From Streptomyces sp. NBC_01255 (GTDB lineage: Bacteria; Actinomycetota; Actinomycetes; Streptomycetales; Streptomycetaceae), in the NCBI RefSeq assembly GCF_036226445.1, contig NZ_CP108474.1, positions 2,108,001 to 2,172,000 of the forward strand: DNA of 64,000 nt. The letters are read 5' to 3'. A program made the position numbers and the translations under genes. The stretch's first letter is position 1. Every line of letters begins with the position of its first letter. The notes beneath the pieces were generated by a model that was not told where the DNA came from, searched no databases, and worked only from the letters and a program-made list of their open reading frames with translations. Shown in pieces: positions 28,133 through 38,093 of the stretch.

Positions 28133-29155
28133 CTATGCCTGCGGCTCCCCTGCGGGACCGGCCATGGTGGCGACCAGGACCGCCTTGATCGTGTGCATCC
28201 GGTTCTCGGCCTCGTCGAAGACGACGGAGTGCGCCGACTCGAAGACCTCGTCGGAGACCTCCAGCTCGGTCAGACCGTGCCGGGCGTGGAGGTCGCGGCC
28301 GACGGCCGTGCCCAGGTCGTGGAAGGCCGGCAGACAGTGCAGGAACTTGACGTCCGCGTTCCCGGTGGCCCGCAGCACGTCCATCGTCACGGAGTACGGG
28401 GAGAGGGCGGCGATCCGCTCGTCCCAGACCTCCTTGGGCTCGCCCATCGACACCCAGACGTCGGTGGCCACGAAGTCGGCGCCCCGGACCCCGTCCGCCA
28501 CGGACTCGGTGAGCGTGATCGTGGCGCCGCTCGTCTCGGCGAGCTCGCGGGCGATGGCGACGACCGCCTCGGCCGGCCAGTACGCCTCCGGGGCCACGAT
28601 CCGGACATCCATGCCGAGCAGGGCTCCGGTGACCAGGTAGGAGTTGCCCATGTTGAAGCGGGCGTCCCCGAGGTAGGCGAAGGCGATCCCGTCGAGCGGC
28701 TTGTCGGTGTGCTCGGTCATGGTGAGCACGTCGGCGAGCATCTGGGTGGGGTGCCAGTCGTCGGTGAGGCCATTGAAGACGGGGACCCCCGCGAAGGCGG
28801 CGAGCTCCTCGACGGCGGCCTGGCTGTCGCCGCGGTACTCGATACCGTCGAACATCCGGCCGAGGACGCGGGCGGTGTCCTTGACCGACTCCTTGTGGCC
28901 CATCTGCGACGCCGCGGGGTCCAGGTAGGTGGTGGAGGCGCCCTGGTCCGCGGCAGCGACCTCGAAGGCGCAGCGGGTGCGCGTGGAGGTCTTCTCGAAG
29001 ATGAGGGCGATGTTCCTGCCGCGCAGCCGCTGGACCTCGGCACCGGCCTTCTTCGCGGCCTTGAGCTCGGCGGAGAGCGCGACCAGGCCGCGGAACTCCT
29101 CGGCGGTGAAGTCCAGCTCCTTGAGGAAGTGGCGGCCGATGAGGTCTGTGGCCAT
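28133..29155 (-). CDS. arcB: Ornithine carbamoyltransferase
   Basis: Cytosolic enzyme of 340 residues that interconverts ornithine plus carbamoyl phosphate and citrulline. Carbamoyl-phosphate motif [10 protein letters not shown] (about 56-65), HPTQMLAD (about 134-141) and ornithine-loop [10 protein letters not shown] (about 272-281) are intact. It lies 129 bp downstream of arginine deiminase on the same strand, so a catabolic (ArcB) role, making carbamoyl phosphate from citrulline, is likely. A biosynthetic argF role cannot be excluded. Carbamate kinase (arcC) is not next to it. Confidence 0.94.
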   Translation of the reverse strand: MATDLIGRHFLKELDFTAEEFRGLVALSAELKAAKKAGAEVQRLRGRNIALIFEKTSTRTRCAFEVAAADQGASTTYLDPAASQMGHKESVKDTARVLGRMFDGIEYRGDSQAAVEELAAFAGVPVFNGLTDDWHPTQMLADVLTMTEHTDKPLDGIAFAYLGDARFNMGNSYLVTGALLGMDVRIVAPEAYWPAEAVVAIARELAETSGATITLTESVADGVRGADFVATDVWVSMGEPKEVWDERIAALSPYSVTMDVLRATGNADVKFLHCLPAFHDLGTAVGRDLHARHGLTELEVSDEVFESAHSVVFDEAENRMHTIKAVLVATMAGPAGEPQA

Positions 29156-29210
29156 GGGACGCGCTCCTGGGGGTACGGGTCGAGGGGACGGCGGTCGCGG
29201 ACCCTGGAAG

Positions 29211-29240
29211 TCTATACGAACATCAGCATTTATATACAGC
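29211..29240. promoter_or_regulatory. AT-rich segment between arcA and arcB, probable promoter/operator
   Basis: TCTATACGAACATCAGCATTTATATA is strikingly AT-rich for this genome and has TATA-N16-TATA symmetry. It lies 56-85 bp upstream of the arcB start. It may hold the arcB promoter and an ArgR-type box, although the canonical TGAAT/ATTCA halves are not clean. Confidence 0.4.
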
Positions 29241-29284
29241 CCCCTCGTCCGGTGCCGGCTGCCCGCTGTCGGCCCCCGGCCCTC

Positions 29285-30517
29285 TCAGGTCGCGTCGCGC
29301 TCCACCGGGCAGCTCATACAGCGCGGGCCGCCCCTCCCCCGGCCCAGCTCGCTCCCCGGGATCTCGATCACCTCGATGCCCATCTTGCGCAAGTGCGTGT
29401 TCGTGGTGACGTTCCGCTCGTACGCCACGACCACCCCCGGCTCCACGGCGAGGACGTTGCACCCGTCGTCCCACTGCTCTCGCTCGGCCGCGTGCACGTC
29501 CTGCGTCGCCGTCAGGACGCGGACGTCCTGGAGCCCCAGGGCCGCCGCGATGGCGCTGTGCATCTGCTCCGGCGGATGGTCGGTCACCCGCAGGGACTGC
29601 CCCGCGTCGCCGGGTTCGATCGTGTACGAGCGCAGCATGCCGAGCCCCGCGTACTGCGTGAACGTGTCCTGGTCGACCATCGTCATCACCGTGTCCAGGT
29701 GCATGAACGCACGCCGCTTCGGCATGTCGAGCGCCACGATCGTGCGCGCCGAACCGGCCGCGAACAGGCCCCGGGCCAGCATCTCCACCGCCTGCGGCGT
29801 GGTGCGCTCGCTCATCCCGATGAGCACGGCGCCGTTGCCGATGACCAGGACGTCCCCGCCCTCGATCGTCGACGGGTAGTCGCGCTGCCCCTCCGACCAG
29901 TGGTGGAAGGCGCCCGCCTCCGGGCCGGCGAAGAGCGGGTGGTGCCCGTAGATCGCCTCGAAGTGCACGGTCTCGCGCTGCCGGGCCGGCCAGCGCATCG
30001 CGTTGATCGAGACGCCGTCGTAGATCCAGGCCGAGGTGTCCCGGGTGAAGATGTGGTTCGGCAGCGGACCGAGGACGAAGTCGTCCAGGTCGAGCGCGTG
30101 GAACCGCACCGACGTCGGCTCCCGGTGCGCCGCCAGGAACTCCCGCTTCGTCATGCCGCCGACGAGCGCCTCGCCGAGCGCCCCCGCGTCCAGCGAGTCG
30201 AACGCGGCGCGCAGGTGGTCGGCGGCCAGCGGCCCGTACTCCTTCTCGTCGAAGACCCGGTCCAGGACCAGCGCGCGGGCGGCGGGCACCTCCAGGGACT
30301 CCCGCAGGAGGTCGCCGAAGAGATGCACCTCGACCCCGCGGTCGCGCAGCACGTCGGCGAAGCCGTCGTGCTCCTGGCGTGCCCTGCGCACCCAGAGCAC
30401 GTCGTCGAAGAGGAGCGCGTCCTTGTTGGACGGCGTGAGCCTCTTCAGCTCCAGATCGGGGCGGTGGAGGATGACGCGGCGCAGCCGCCCGGTCTCGGAA
30501 TCGACATGGAATCCCAT
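29285..30517 (-). CDS. arcA: Arginine deiminase
   Basis: Cytosolic enzyme of 410 residues that hydrolyses arginine to citrulline and ammonia. The guanidino-modifying-enzyme motifs are intact: FTRDTSAWI (about 158-166), EGGDVLVIG (about 219-227), [10 protein letters not shown] (about 272-281) and the nucleophile Cys in [13 protein letters not shown] near the C-terminus. It begins at ATG 30517 ([12 protein letters not shown]). It lies upstream of the carbamoyltransferase, so the pair carries out the first two steps of the arginine deiminase route. A short GGCCCG/CGGGCC hairpin occurs at 30548-30564 ahead of it, 60 bp past the end of the large signalling operon. Confidence 0.95.
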   Translation of the reverse strand: MGFHVDSETGRLRRVILHRPDLELKRLTPSNKDALLFDDVLWVRRARQEHDGFADVLRDRGVEVHLFGDLLRESLEVPAARALVLDRVFDEKEYGPLAADHLRAAFDSLDAGALGEALVGGMTKREFLAAHREPTSVRFHALDLDDFVLGPLPNHIFTRDTSAWIYDGVSINAMRWPARQRETVHFEAIYGHHPLFAGPEAGAFHHWSEGQRDYPSTIEGGDVLVIGNGAVLIGMSERTTPQAVEMLARGLFAAGSARTIVALDMPKRRAFMHLDTVMTMVDQDTFTQYAGLGMLRSYTIEPGDAGQSLRVTDHPPEQMHSAIAAALGLQDVRVLTATQDVHAAEREQWDDGCNVLAVEPGVVVAYERNVTTNTHLRKMGIEVIEIPGSELGRGRGGPRCMSCPVERDAT

Positions 30518-30625
30518 GGGCCCATCCTGACGGAGCCGGGCGGCCGGGGCCCGTCTTTCGGGCCTACGGTCCCGGGGTTCCGGTAGCCGGTTCCGGTGGT
30601 GGGTTCCTGTGGTGGGCCTGTGGCA

Positions 30626-33151
30626 TCACCTCATGACGGCGGCGACGAGGATCGCGGCGACGAGGAGGCCGAGCACGAGGGCGGTACGGCTCAGGAAGCG
30701 CCGGGTGTAATTGTCGGCGGGGTCGTCGTCCGGCGGTGGATACGCGACGGCGCGGGGCGCGCCCGAGTGGGGCGGCGTGCCGGGCGGCGGGGCCTGGCGG
30801 GTGGGCGTGACCCGGCCGGGCGGCATGGCACGGCCGGGCGGCGGGCCATGACCGGGAGGCGGGGTGCGCCGGACCCCGTACGCCTCCTTGAGGAGCGTGA
30901 GCCAGACCGCGTCGGGCAGGCCGGGGCGGTCGCCGTCGACGATCTGCCAGAAGGCCTCGCGGGCCGACGGCACGGGGCTCGTCCGGAGCCGGGCGAGCAG
31001 GGCCGCGACCGTGCCGACCGGGGCGTCGCCCCCGCCGAGGAGGGGCCGGACGGCCCAGCGGTGCAGCTCGGCGGCGTTGGACGCGCGCTGTTCCTCCGGC
31101 GGCTCGGAGGTGTCGTACTCGGCGCCGGGCGGCGCGGCCGCCCAGAGCTCCCGGTCGAGGACCACCTCGCACAGCTCGCGGCGCGCCGGATGCTCCCAGG
31201 ACGGCAGGCGCCGGGCGATCTCCTGGAGGAGCAGGGTGACGACCACGTACATCTGGGGGCGCCGCAGCGCGTCGAGCAGCTCGCGGCTGCCCGCGCGCTC
31301 GACGAAGCCGCGGGCCTCGTCCACGTCGCGCGCGGTCGGCAGCCGGTGGACGAGCCCGGTCTCGGCCTCCCGCTCCCGGCCCCACGGCTTCCTCGCCCAC
31401 GCCCGCCGGCCGCCGTTGGCCGGACCCTCCCACTGGGCGCCGACGAACGGCAGGACGGGGCGGGGGTACGGGTCGTGCGTCAGGTCCGGGGCGGGGCGGG
31501 CCCGGACGGGTGCGGGGGTGGGACCCGGGTCGGCGTCGGTGTCGGAGGCGTCAGCGATGCCGTCGGGATCGGGGACGGAGTCGGCCCGGCGCGGTGGGGC
31601 CTCCTTGACCCAGGGGTCGGCACCACCGGGGGCCTCCCCGTGGGACGTGTCCGTGTACGGCTCCGCCGGGTACGGGGACGGGTCCTGGAGGGGACGACCG
31701 GGAAGCGGCGGGTCCTGCCGGCCGCCGCCCCAGGGCTCCGGGGAGGACGGGGGGCGCCCCGCGTCGGGGGAGACGGGGGGCCACGCCTTATCCGGGGTGG
31801 CCGGTGCCCTCCCCGTGGCCGGGGAGTCGAAAGGCCACTCGTCGTCCCGGGAGTTCGGGGAGCTCGGGGTGCTCGGGGTGTTCGGGGTCTTCGAAGGGCG
31901 CCGCGCGTCCGGGAGAGCCGACGGGCGGTCGACGTCAGGGGAGGCCGGCTCGCGTCCGGCGTCCCGGGGAGGGACCGAGGAGCGCCGCGGATCCCGCGAC
32001 GCGCCCGGGTACCCCGTTTCCGGCGCGGCCGGGTATCGCGGGTCCACCGCGGCCGTGCTCTCCGGCTCCGGTGCCGTCCGGTGTCTCGGGTCCCGCCCGC
32101 CTGTGTCCCCCGGCTCCGGTGCGGCCCCGTAGCCCCGGTTCGGCGCAGCCTCGTACCCCGGCTCCGGCGCCGCCTCGTACCGCGGCTTCGGTGGTGTCCC
32201 GTACCGCGGGCCCCCCGTGGGCGGGCGGCGCGGTTCGCGGGGTGGGGCGCCGCGGCGGGCGTGGCTGTCGAGGATGTCCAGGGCGCGGGCCGCCGTGTCG
32301 ACGAGGGCCCGGCGGGCGGACGCCGCCTCGTGGAGGGCGCTGCCGACCGCGTACTCGCGGCCTTCGCCCTCCTCGACGCCCCGCAGGTGGTGCCGGACGA
32401 GGCGGGCCGCGATCTCCTCCGCCCGGTCGCCGCACCGCTCCCGCGGGTCGACGCGGCGGCGGCCCGTGTTGGGGCTCGACGCTCCCGACCAGCGGCCGAC
32501 GAACACGAAGCGCAGCGCGGGCAGTTCGACGGTGTCGTGGCTGGCGAAGGTCCACCCGCGGCCGATGAGCTCGCCGAACATGCTGTGCAGCCCCCACAGC
32601 ACGGGTCCTGCGGTGTCGCCCCGTTCGTCGAGGACCGTGAACCGGCCGTCGGGGTGCCGCAGCAACTCCGCCAGCGCACCGGTGAGTTCCTGCCTCACGT
32701 ACGGCAGCGTCTCGTCGAGCTCGCCCTGCCCCCGGCCCGTCGCCGGTACGAGGTCCTCCTCCCGCACCACCGGGAGCCGTCCGCGCACCTCGGCGGCGTT
32801 CAGTGCGGCTGCGCCCTCCCAGTCCCAGGCGTGGAGCCCGAGGCAGAAGGCGGGGTCGAGGAGGGCGGGTGAGCCGACGAGCGCGTGGCAGAGCACGGAC
32901 GTCCCGCCGTCGGCGTCCGTGAACGGGGTGCGCCGGATCAGCATCACTCCCGGGCGGCCCTCCAGCCGGATCAGGGCCGGCCGGGTCTCCTCCCCACCGG
33001 CCCGCAGCATGGGTCCGGAGATCCGGAAGAGGGCCTCCGTCTCGTCCCGGGGCCCGGACCAGGCCACCGGGCCGAAGCCGGTGCTGCCCGAGGCGTTCTC
33101 GCTGTCCCAGCGGAAGACGATCTGGTCGACCTCGTTCTCCGACCGTGTCAT
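30626..33151 (-). CDS. Tail-anchored GTPase-associated (GAP1-type) protein
   Basis: Protein of 841 residues, last of the ten-gene signalling run. The N-terminal globular part (about 1-240) begins VDQIVFRWDSENASGSTGFGPVAWSG and resembles the N-terminal module of the GTPase-associated protein 1 (GAP1) group; I recognise the style, not a proven hit. Residues about 290-560 are a Pro/Arg/Asp/Ser low-complexity linker with repeated YGAAPEPG-like units. A helical domain follows (about 620-780, LLDALRRPQMYVVVTLLLQEIARRL). The end is a single transmembrane tail (about 818-837, TALVLGLLVAAILVAAVM), giving a C-tail-anchored protein facing the cytosol. Its ATG overlaps the GTPase gene stop by ATGA. A scaffold for the GTPase of the preceding gene is inferred. 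Confidence 0.7.
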   Translation of the reverse strand: MTRSENEVDQIVFRWDSENASGSTGFGPVAWSGPRDETEALFRISGPMLRAGGEETRPALIRLEGRPGVMLIRRTPFTDADGGTSVLCHALVGSPALLDPAFCLGLHAWDWEGAAALNAAEVRGRLPVVREEDLVPATGRGQGELDETLPYVRQELTGALAELLRHPDGRFTVLDERGDTAGPVLWGLHSMFGELIGRGWTFASHDTVELPALRFVFVGRWSGASSPNTGRRRVDPRERCGDRAEEIAARLVRHHLRGVEEGEGREYAVGSALHEAASARRALVDTAARALDILDSHARRGAPPREPRRPPTGGPRYGTPPKPRYEAAPEPGYEAAPNRGYGAAPEPGDTGGRDPRHRTAPEPESTAAVDPRYPAAPETGYPGASRDPRRSSVPPRDAGREPASPDVDRPSALPDARRPSKTPNTPSTPSSPNSRDDEWPFDSPATGRAPATPDKAWPPVSPDAGRPPSSPEPWGGGRQDPPLPGRPLQDPSPYPAEPYTDTSHGEAPGGADPWVKEAPPRRADSVPDPDGIADASDTDADPGPTPAPVRARPAPDLTHDPYPRPVLPFVGAQWEGPANGGRRAWARKPWGREREAETGLVHRLPTARDVDEARGFVERAGSRELLDALRRPQMYVVVTLLLQEIARRLPSWEHPARRELCEVVLDRELWAAAPPGAEYDTSEPPEEQRASNAAELHRWAVRPLLGGGDAPVGTVAALLARLRTSPVPSAREAFWQIVDGDRPGLPDAVWLTLLKEAYGVRRTPPPGHGPPPGRAMPPGRVTPTRQAPPPGTPPHSGAPRAVAYPPPDDDPADNYTRRFLSRTALVLGLLVAAILVAAVMR

Positions 33152-35457
33152 CGGACGATTCCCTCCGTAGGCTCCGCCCCGGGCAGCAGCCCGCACATGG
33201 CGAACAGGGACAGCAGGGGCGCCAGGACCCGGCGCGGCCGGACCCCGTGCGGGAAGCGGTCGCCGCGCGCCTGCCCGCCGGTCGCGGCGACGAAGTGCAG
33301 GGAGCAGTTCGCGCAGTCGTCGAAGGGCTTGAGCCAGGCGGCGCTGGCGTGGTGGGCGAGGAAGGCGTACGCGTCCCGGCTCTCGTCCCGCGCCTCCGCG
33401 TGGTCGAAGCGGCCGGGCAGGGCGCGGCCGAGCCACCGGTCGACCGACGGTTCGAAGCGCACGAGGTCGCTCTTGTTGACGGCGAGCGCTGCCGGCGCCG
33501 CGACGAGGCCGCCGCGCTGCCGCGGGATGCGGTCGAGCACGGTGGCGAAGGCCTCGTCGCCGAGGTCGCGGCGGCGTATCCCGCTCTGATCCCGTACGGG
33601 GTCGAGAGAGCCGAGCCGGAGCGCGCGCAGAGGGTCCAGGACGAAGACGAACGCGTCGACGCCCATGAGGAACCGGGCCACGTCCCCGTCCTGCGCGAGG
33701 TCCTCGCCCGCGAGGTCGAAGAAGACGACGGGCCGGGGCGTCCCGCCGCCCGCGGAGACGAGCAGGCCGTCGGCGAAGCGGGCGAAGGTCTGCTGTCCGG
33801 TACGGCCCAACTGCCGTCCCTGCTGGAGGTTCTGCACGCGTTCACGCAGATAGGTGCGGTGCGCCTCGGGATTGAGCGGACGGCTCCGCAGGCCGTACGG
33901 AGCGAGGCCGCCGAGTTCGATCTCGCCGAGCATCGCGGCGAGGAGATGGGTCTTGCCGACGGAGGAGCTGCCGACGAGGGCGACGGAGAGCGGCTCGCCG
34001 TTGGTGAGGTAGGGCACGGGGAGTTCGTGCTCCTCGTCGCCCTCCACGGTGTGCGGGCACAGGTGGTAGGCCTTGCGCAGGGCGTCGGCGACGTGGCCGG
34101 GGCGCCGTTCGCCCGCGAGGTCGAGCGGGATCCGGTTGCCCTTGGCGTCGATGGTGACGAGCAGGCGTTCGTCGTACTCGACGGGCAGCAGGCAGTGCGG
34201 GCACATCCGGCTCCGCGAGGGCGGGGCCGGCGGCGGTTCGAGCGGCGACGCGGCGGCGGGGCGGGCGGGGCCGCCCTCCCCGCCGCCGAGGATCCGGTCG
34301 AACAGCGTGGTGCGCGAAGAGCGGGTGTCCCGGACGGAATCCGGCCCGGGGCCGGCGTGCGGCTCCGCTCCCGACAGCGCGCCTCCCTCGAACACGGCGC
34401 GCTTTCTGGCGAGTCGGTGGTCGTACTCGGCGCGCCACCGGGCGAGCGGGTCGGCGGTTCCGACGGCGGTGGCGAGCGGATCGGGCACGTTCAGAAGCCG
34501 CATGAGCTCGACGGGACGCGGCCGGTCGGCCACCCTCGGGGAGAAGAGACCGCTCTGGGCCAGGGCCGCGAGACGGCGGTAGTCGGCGAGGTCCCCGGGC
34601 GGGCCCTCGCCCCGCGGGGGACGCCCGGAGAGGAGGTAGTAGCCGAGCTGGGCGACGGACCACAGGTCGTCGCGCGGGTCGGCCGGGCCGAGCCCTTCGC
34701 GTTGCTCGGGCGACGCCCAGGGCGCGCCGCCGAACGGCTCGCGCGCCTCGCCCGCGCGCAGCGCGGCGAACGGCTCGCAGAGCCGTACGTGGGTCCCGTC
34801 CCACCGTACGGTGTCGGGCGTGACGGCCCGGTGCACGAGCTCGACCTGCTCCAGAAGCCGTACGGCAAAGGCGAGTTGAGCGATGATCCGCTCCTGCTCC
34901 TCGGAGCCGAGGCGGCCCGCCCATTCGGCGAGCGGCCGGCCGCGGGGCGGCCGGTACAGCACGAAGGGCTCGGGCGCGGTCAGGTCGAAACCGACGACCC
35001 TGGCGAAGACGGACCCGAACTTCTCGGCCCCGTAACTCCGTTCGAGGGCGACGGCGGCCGCCACCTCGCGCTCAAGGAGCCCGTACGCATCGGGGTCGGC
35101 CTGCGCGGAGGCGGCCAGCCGGAACTGCAGGACCGGCCATCCGGCCCCCAGCGTGGCCCGGCGCGCGAGGACGCCGGGCCTGCCGGGCGGCCTGCGGTCG
35201 TCGCCGTACCGGACGGTGAAGCGGACCGGCTCCTCGCGGTGCGTGAGGAACTCCAGTTCCTCGTAGTACGGGTGCGGGGGGCTCATGGGCTCGCTCAGGT
35301 GGTCGGGGTGATGGGGATCGATCGGGTGGTTCAGCGGGTTCTGCGCGACGTTGTCCGGACGACCGGGATCGTCCGCGTGGTCCTGGTGGTCCTGGTGGCT
35401 CGGTTCGTGCGGTTCGTTCGGGTTGTTCGGGTGGTTCAGGCGGTTCGGGTCTGTCAC
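33148..35457 (-). CDS. Pseudokinase - zinc ribbon - GTPase fusion
   Basis: Protein of 769 residues. Residues 1-65 are a disordered Asn/His/Pro/Asp-rich lead. About 95-330 show a protein-kinase fold whose catalytic loop reads HRAVTPDT (209-216) instead of HRD-x-K-P-x-N, and whose DFG position is CEP; APE-like ASPEQ and the helix-F DDLWSVAQLGYYLLSG are kept, so it is a pseudokinase. A Cys-Pro-His-Cys (419-422) plus Cys467 suggest a zinc ribbon. The C-terminal P-loop domain has GSSSVGKT (496-503), DLAG (581-584) and NKSD (661-664), the full set for a TRAFAC-type GTPase. GTG 35457 overlaps the previous stop (GTGA). Likely a nucleotide switch regulated through the kinase-like domain. Confidence 0.82.
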   Translation of the reverse strand: MTDPNRLNHPNNPNEPHEPSHQDHQDHADDPGRPDNVAQNPLNHPIDPHHPDHLSEPMSPPHPYYEELEFLTHREEPVRFTVRYGDDRRPPGRPGVLARRATLGAGWPVLQFRLAASAQADPDAYGLLEREVAAAVALERSYGAEKFGSVFARVVGFDLTAPEPFVLYRPPRGRPLAEWAGRLGSEEQERIIAQLAFAVRLLEQVELVHRAVTPDTVRWDGTHVRLCEPFAALRAGEAREPFGGAPWASPEQREGLGPADPRDDLWSVAQLGYYLLSGRPPRGEGPPGDLADYRRLAALAQSGLFSPRVADRPRPVELMRLLNVPDPLATAVGTADPLARWRAEYDHRLARKRAVFEGGALSGAEPHAGPGPDSVRDTRSSRTTLFDRILGGGEGGPARPAAASPLEPPPAPPSRSRMCPHCLLPVEYDERLLVTIDAKGNRIPLDLAGERRPGHVADALRKAYHLCPHTVEGDEEHELPVPYLTNGEPLSVALVGSSSVGKTHLLAAMLGEIELGGLAPYGLRSRPLNPEAHRTYLRERVQNLQQGRQLGRTGQQTFARFADGLLVSAGGGTPRPVVFFDLAGEDLAQDGDVARFLMGVDAFVFVLDPLRALRLGSLDPVRDQSGIRRRDLGDEAFATVLDRIPRQRGGLVAAPAALAVNKSDLVRFEPSVDRWLGRALPGRFDHAEARDESRDAYAFLAHHASAAWLKPFDDCANCSLHFVAATGGQARGDRFPHGVRPRRVLAPLLSLFAMCGLLPGAEPTEGIVR

Positions 35458-38093
35458 GGTTCTCCCGCCTCCTCGGCGCGGACGGTGTGCACGACGTCCG
35501 CGCGCAGCGGTACGAGGCGGAGGATGCCGGCGTGCCGGCCCGCACCCGTCCACACCACGCCCTCGGCGGTGCCCCGCCAGATGTCGTCCCCCGCCGCGCC
35601 GCGCCCCATCGCCTCGGGCACGAAGCGGACCTGCCGGGCGGCGAGCGGGTCGTGGGAGAGCAGCCGCAGGTGCTCGGGGCCGCAGAGCGCGACCGTGCCT
35701 CCGGGGCCGTCCTCGGCCAGCAGCAGCCGGGCCACCGCGTCCGGGGCGACACCGGTGAGGCGGGCCGCGTCGGGCCGTTCGGAACGGTCGGTGAAGACGG
35801 CGAGCGAGGTGAGCGCGCCGAGGTCGCGGAGGCCGTCGTACGGGGGCGGGGGCGAGGCCGCCGCATCGCGCTCCAGACGGATCCGGGTCTCGTCCAGGAG
35901 CTCCGTCAGCCGCTGCCCCTGCGCCCCGTGCTCCGTACCGCCGGGGTCCCTCTCGATGCCCGCCCAGCACGCGTCGAGGAGGAGGACGGTGCCGGCGACG
36001 AGATCGCCGACGAGCGTGTCGACGAGTGCGGGCCCCCCGTCCCCGTACCGCCGCTCCAGCCACGCCGGGGCGGGCCCGGGCTGCGGGGACGGGTGCGGGG
36101 ACGGCGGCGCCTGGGACGGCGGAGGTGAGGCCGGTGCGTAGGAGGAGGCGGTCGTCGGTCTCCGTACCGGCGGCTCCTCGTCCATGTCCGTCCAGCCGTC
36201 GTCCTCCCCGCCGTCGCCCCAGTCGTCCCAACTCCACGCAGCCGTAGTGGTGTCGGTGCCGGCGGACGGGCTCGGAGCGTGGCTCGGGCTCGGACCCGGC
36301 GCGGGTTCCGACGGTTCGTCCGCCCAGGACGCCCAGTCCGACGACGTGTCCGGCCCCCACTCCGACGACCGATCCGACGGCCTCTCCGACGACCTTTCCG
36401 ACGACCTTTCCGGCGTCCGCCCCATGCCGTACGCGTCGGCGGTCTCCGCGAGACCGCGCAGCAGCCGGGCCACGGCACCGGCCCCGGCCGAGCAGTGGTG
36501 TCGCACCTCGGCGAAGAGCCAGTCGTGCACGGCGGTCGTCACGACCAGGGCGTGGATCTCCCGCATGATCCGGCCCGCGTCCTCCGGGTCCGCCCGCGCC
36601 CACCAGTCGTCCACGGCCCGGTTCCAGTCGCGGAGCGCGAGCAGGACCACGGCCACGACGGACACCGCGACCGCCACGGCCCCCGCCCGGACCGGCAGGG
36701 CCAGGAACTGGCCGAGGCCCGCCCCGGCGAGGCCGCCGATGACACCGCCGACGAGCCGGGGCGCCGCGCCCGTGGCACCGCCGCCGTCGATCCGCCCGTC
36801 CGGCGATCGGTTGGGCCTGCGCCGCAGCATCAGCCAGGCGAGTACGGCGGCGAGGCCCCCGACGGCCGGGCCGAGGAACCAGCCGAGGACCGGCCACACC
36901 CCGGCGAGCAGCGCGAGGAGGCCGGTCAGGGCGAAGGCGGCGGGCCGTGACCCGCCGGCCGTGAAGGGATACCGGCCCCCAAGCCGCCGCAGCCGCTCCG
37001 GACCGCAGATCGCGTCGAGCCGCGCGAGCCGGGAGGCGCTGCCCGCCGGGGCGGTGCGCGCGGAGAGCGCGGAGAGCCGGGCCGCGACGGAACGCAGCGG
37101 CAGGCCACGGCCGATCAGGGCGTACGTGTGGTCCCGCAGCGCCGGGACGATCCCGGCCCGTGTGATCTCCCGTGGCAGCTCGGGGAGTTCGACTCCCCGC
37201 TCGCGGAGGAGCCCGCGGTGCTCCGCGGTGAGCCGGGTGCCGCCCGCGGCTCCGAACGCGTCCGCGACGGCGGTACGGAGCCGGGTCAGCTCCTCCGTGA
37301 GCCGCTCGATGTCCCCCGGCAGGTCGACGGCACGGCCCGCCCCGGTGAGGAGCCCCGCCGCGCCCCGCACCCGGTCGTAGCCGTCGACGGCGTCGTCGAG
37401 GGCCTCCTGGCAGGCGGCGAGCCGGGCCCCCGCCCGGCCGCCGGCGGGGAGCCAGTCGTGCCCGGAGAGGGAGCGCGGCACGCCCTCGCCGAGGAGCAGC
37501 GCGAGCGCGCCCGGCACCCCTTCCGGGGAGGCCGCCCCGGCCGGGACCTCGGGGCCCGTCAGCCCCTCGACGGCCTGTCGCCAGGACCGCGCGCGGGCCT
37601 CGTCGGTGAGGTCGTGCTCCAGGATCCGCACGGCCGGCACGGCCACGCCGTGCACCACCTCCCCGAGCGAGCCGAGGACGGCGTCGAAGACCTCCGGGGT
37701 GGCCAGCACCTCGACGAGCGGGCGCAGGACGGCGTCGCCGGAGGCTCCCTGCCCGGCGGTCGCGTCGTCGCCCGCCGTGTCGAGGAGCCACAGGACTCCG
37801 GCGGCGGGAGGGCGCAGCGTGAGGGTGCGGCGCAGCGTCCGGTCGCCGCGCGCGCCGACGGCGAGGCAGACGATCTGGGCGGGGCCGTAGGAGGAGAGGC
37901 GTTCGTAGAGGAGCTGGTGGCCGACGAGCCCGGCGGCCTCGTCGACGACGAGGAACCGCCGCTCGCCGCCGGGCTGCGGAACGTCCAGCGCCGCACGGAC
38001 GGCGTCGCCGGGGTCGTCCGGCCCGCCCGCCCGCAGGTCGAGGCAGACGGCGTGGCCCGGCAGGGGACGCTCGAGGAGGACGCGGTGGTTCAC
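35454..38093 (-). CDS. Large uncharacterised membrane protein of the signalling operon
   Basis: Protein of 879 residues that I do not recognise. Residues 1-380 look globular (FLVVDEAAGLVGHQLLYERL, LWLLDTAG) with helical stretches (about 225-345). Two or more membrane-spanning segments lie at about 384-423 and 447-487. A disordered Ser/Pro/Trp/Asp-rich linker (about 555-690) carries repeats such as PERSSERSSERPSDRSS. The C-terminal part (about 690-879) is again folded. Its GTG start overlaps the tubulin-like stop (GTGA), and its stop overlaps the GTPase start, so it is fixed between these two partners. An adaptor linking cytosolic GTPases to the membrane is a guess. Confidence 0.7.
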   Translation of the reverse strand: MNHRVLLERPLPGHAVCLDLRAGGPDDPGDAVRAALDVPQPGGERRFLVVDEAAGLVGHQLLYERLSSYGPAQIVCLAVGARGDRTLRRTLTLRPPAAGVLWLLDTAGDDATAGQGASGDAVLRPLVEVLATPEVFDAVLGSLGEVVHGVAVPAVRILEHDLTDEARARSWRQAVEGLTGPEVPAGAASPEGVPGALALLLGEGVPRSLSGHDWLPAGGRAGARLAACQEALDDAVDGYDRVRGAAGLLTGAGRAVDLPGDIERLTEELTRLRTAVADAFGAAGGTRLTAEHRGLLRERGVELPELPREITRAGIVPALRDHTYALIGRGLPLRSVAARLSALSARTAPAGSASRLARLDAICGPERLRRLGGRYPFTAGGSRPAAFALTGLLALLAGVWPVLGWFLGPAVGGLAAVLAWLMLRRRPNRSPDGRIDGGGATGAAPRLVGGVIGGLAGAGLGQFLALPVRAGAVAVAVSVVAVVLLALRDWNRAVDDWWARADPEDAGRIMREIHALVVTTAVHDWLFAEVRHHCSAGAGAVARLLRGLAETADAYGMGRTPERSSERSSERPSDRSSEWGPDTSSDWASWADEPSEPAPGPSPSHAPSPSAGTDTTTAAWSWDDWGDGGEDDGWTDMDEEPPVRRPTTASSYAPASPPPSQAPPSPHPSPQPGPAPAWLERRYGDGGPALVDTLVGDLVAGTVLLLDACWAGIERDPGGTEHGAQGQRLTELLDETRIRLERDAAASPPPPYDGLRDLGALTSLAVFTDRSERPDAARLTGVAPDAVARLLLAEDGPGGTVALCGPEHLRLLSHDPLAARQVRFVPEAMGRGAAGDDIWRGTAEGVVWTGAGRHAGILRLVPLRADVVHTVRAEEAGEP

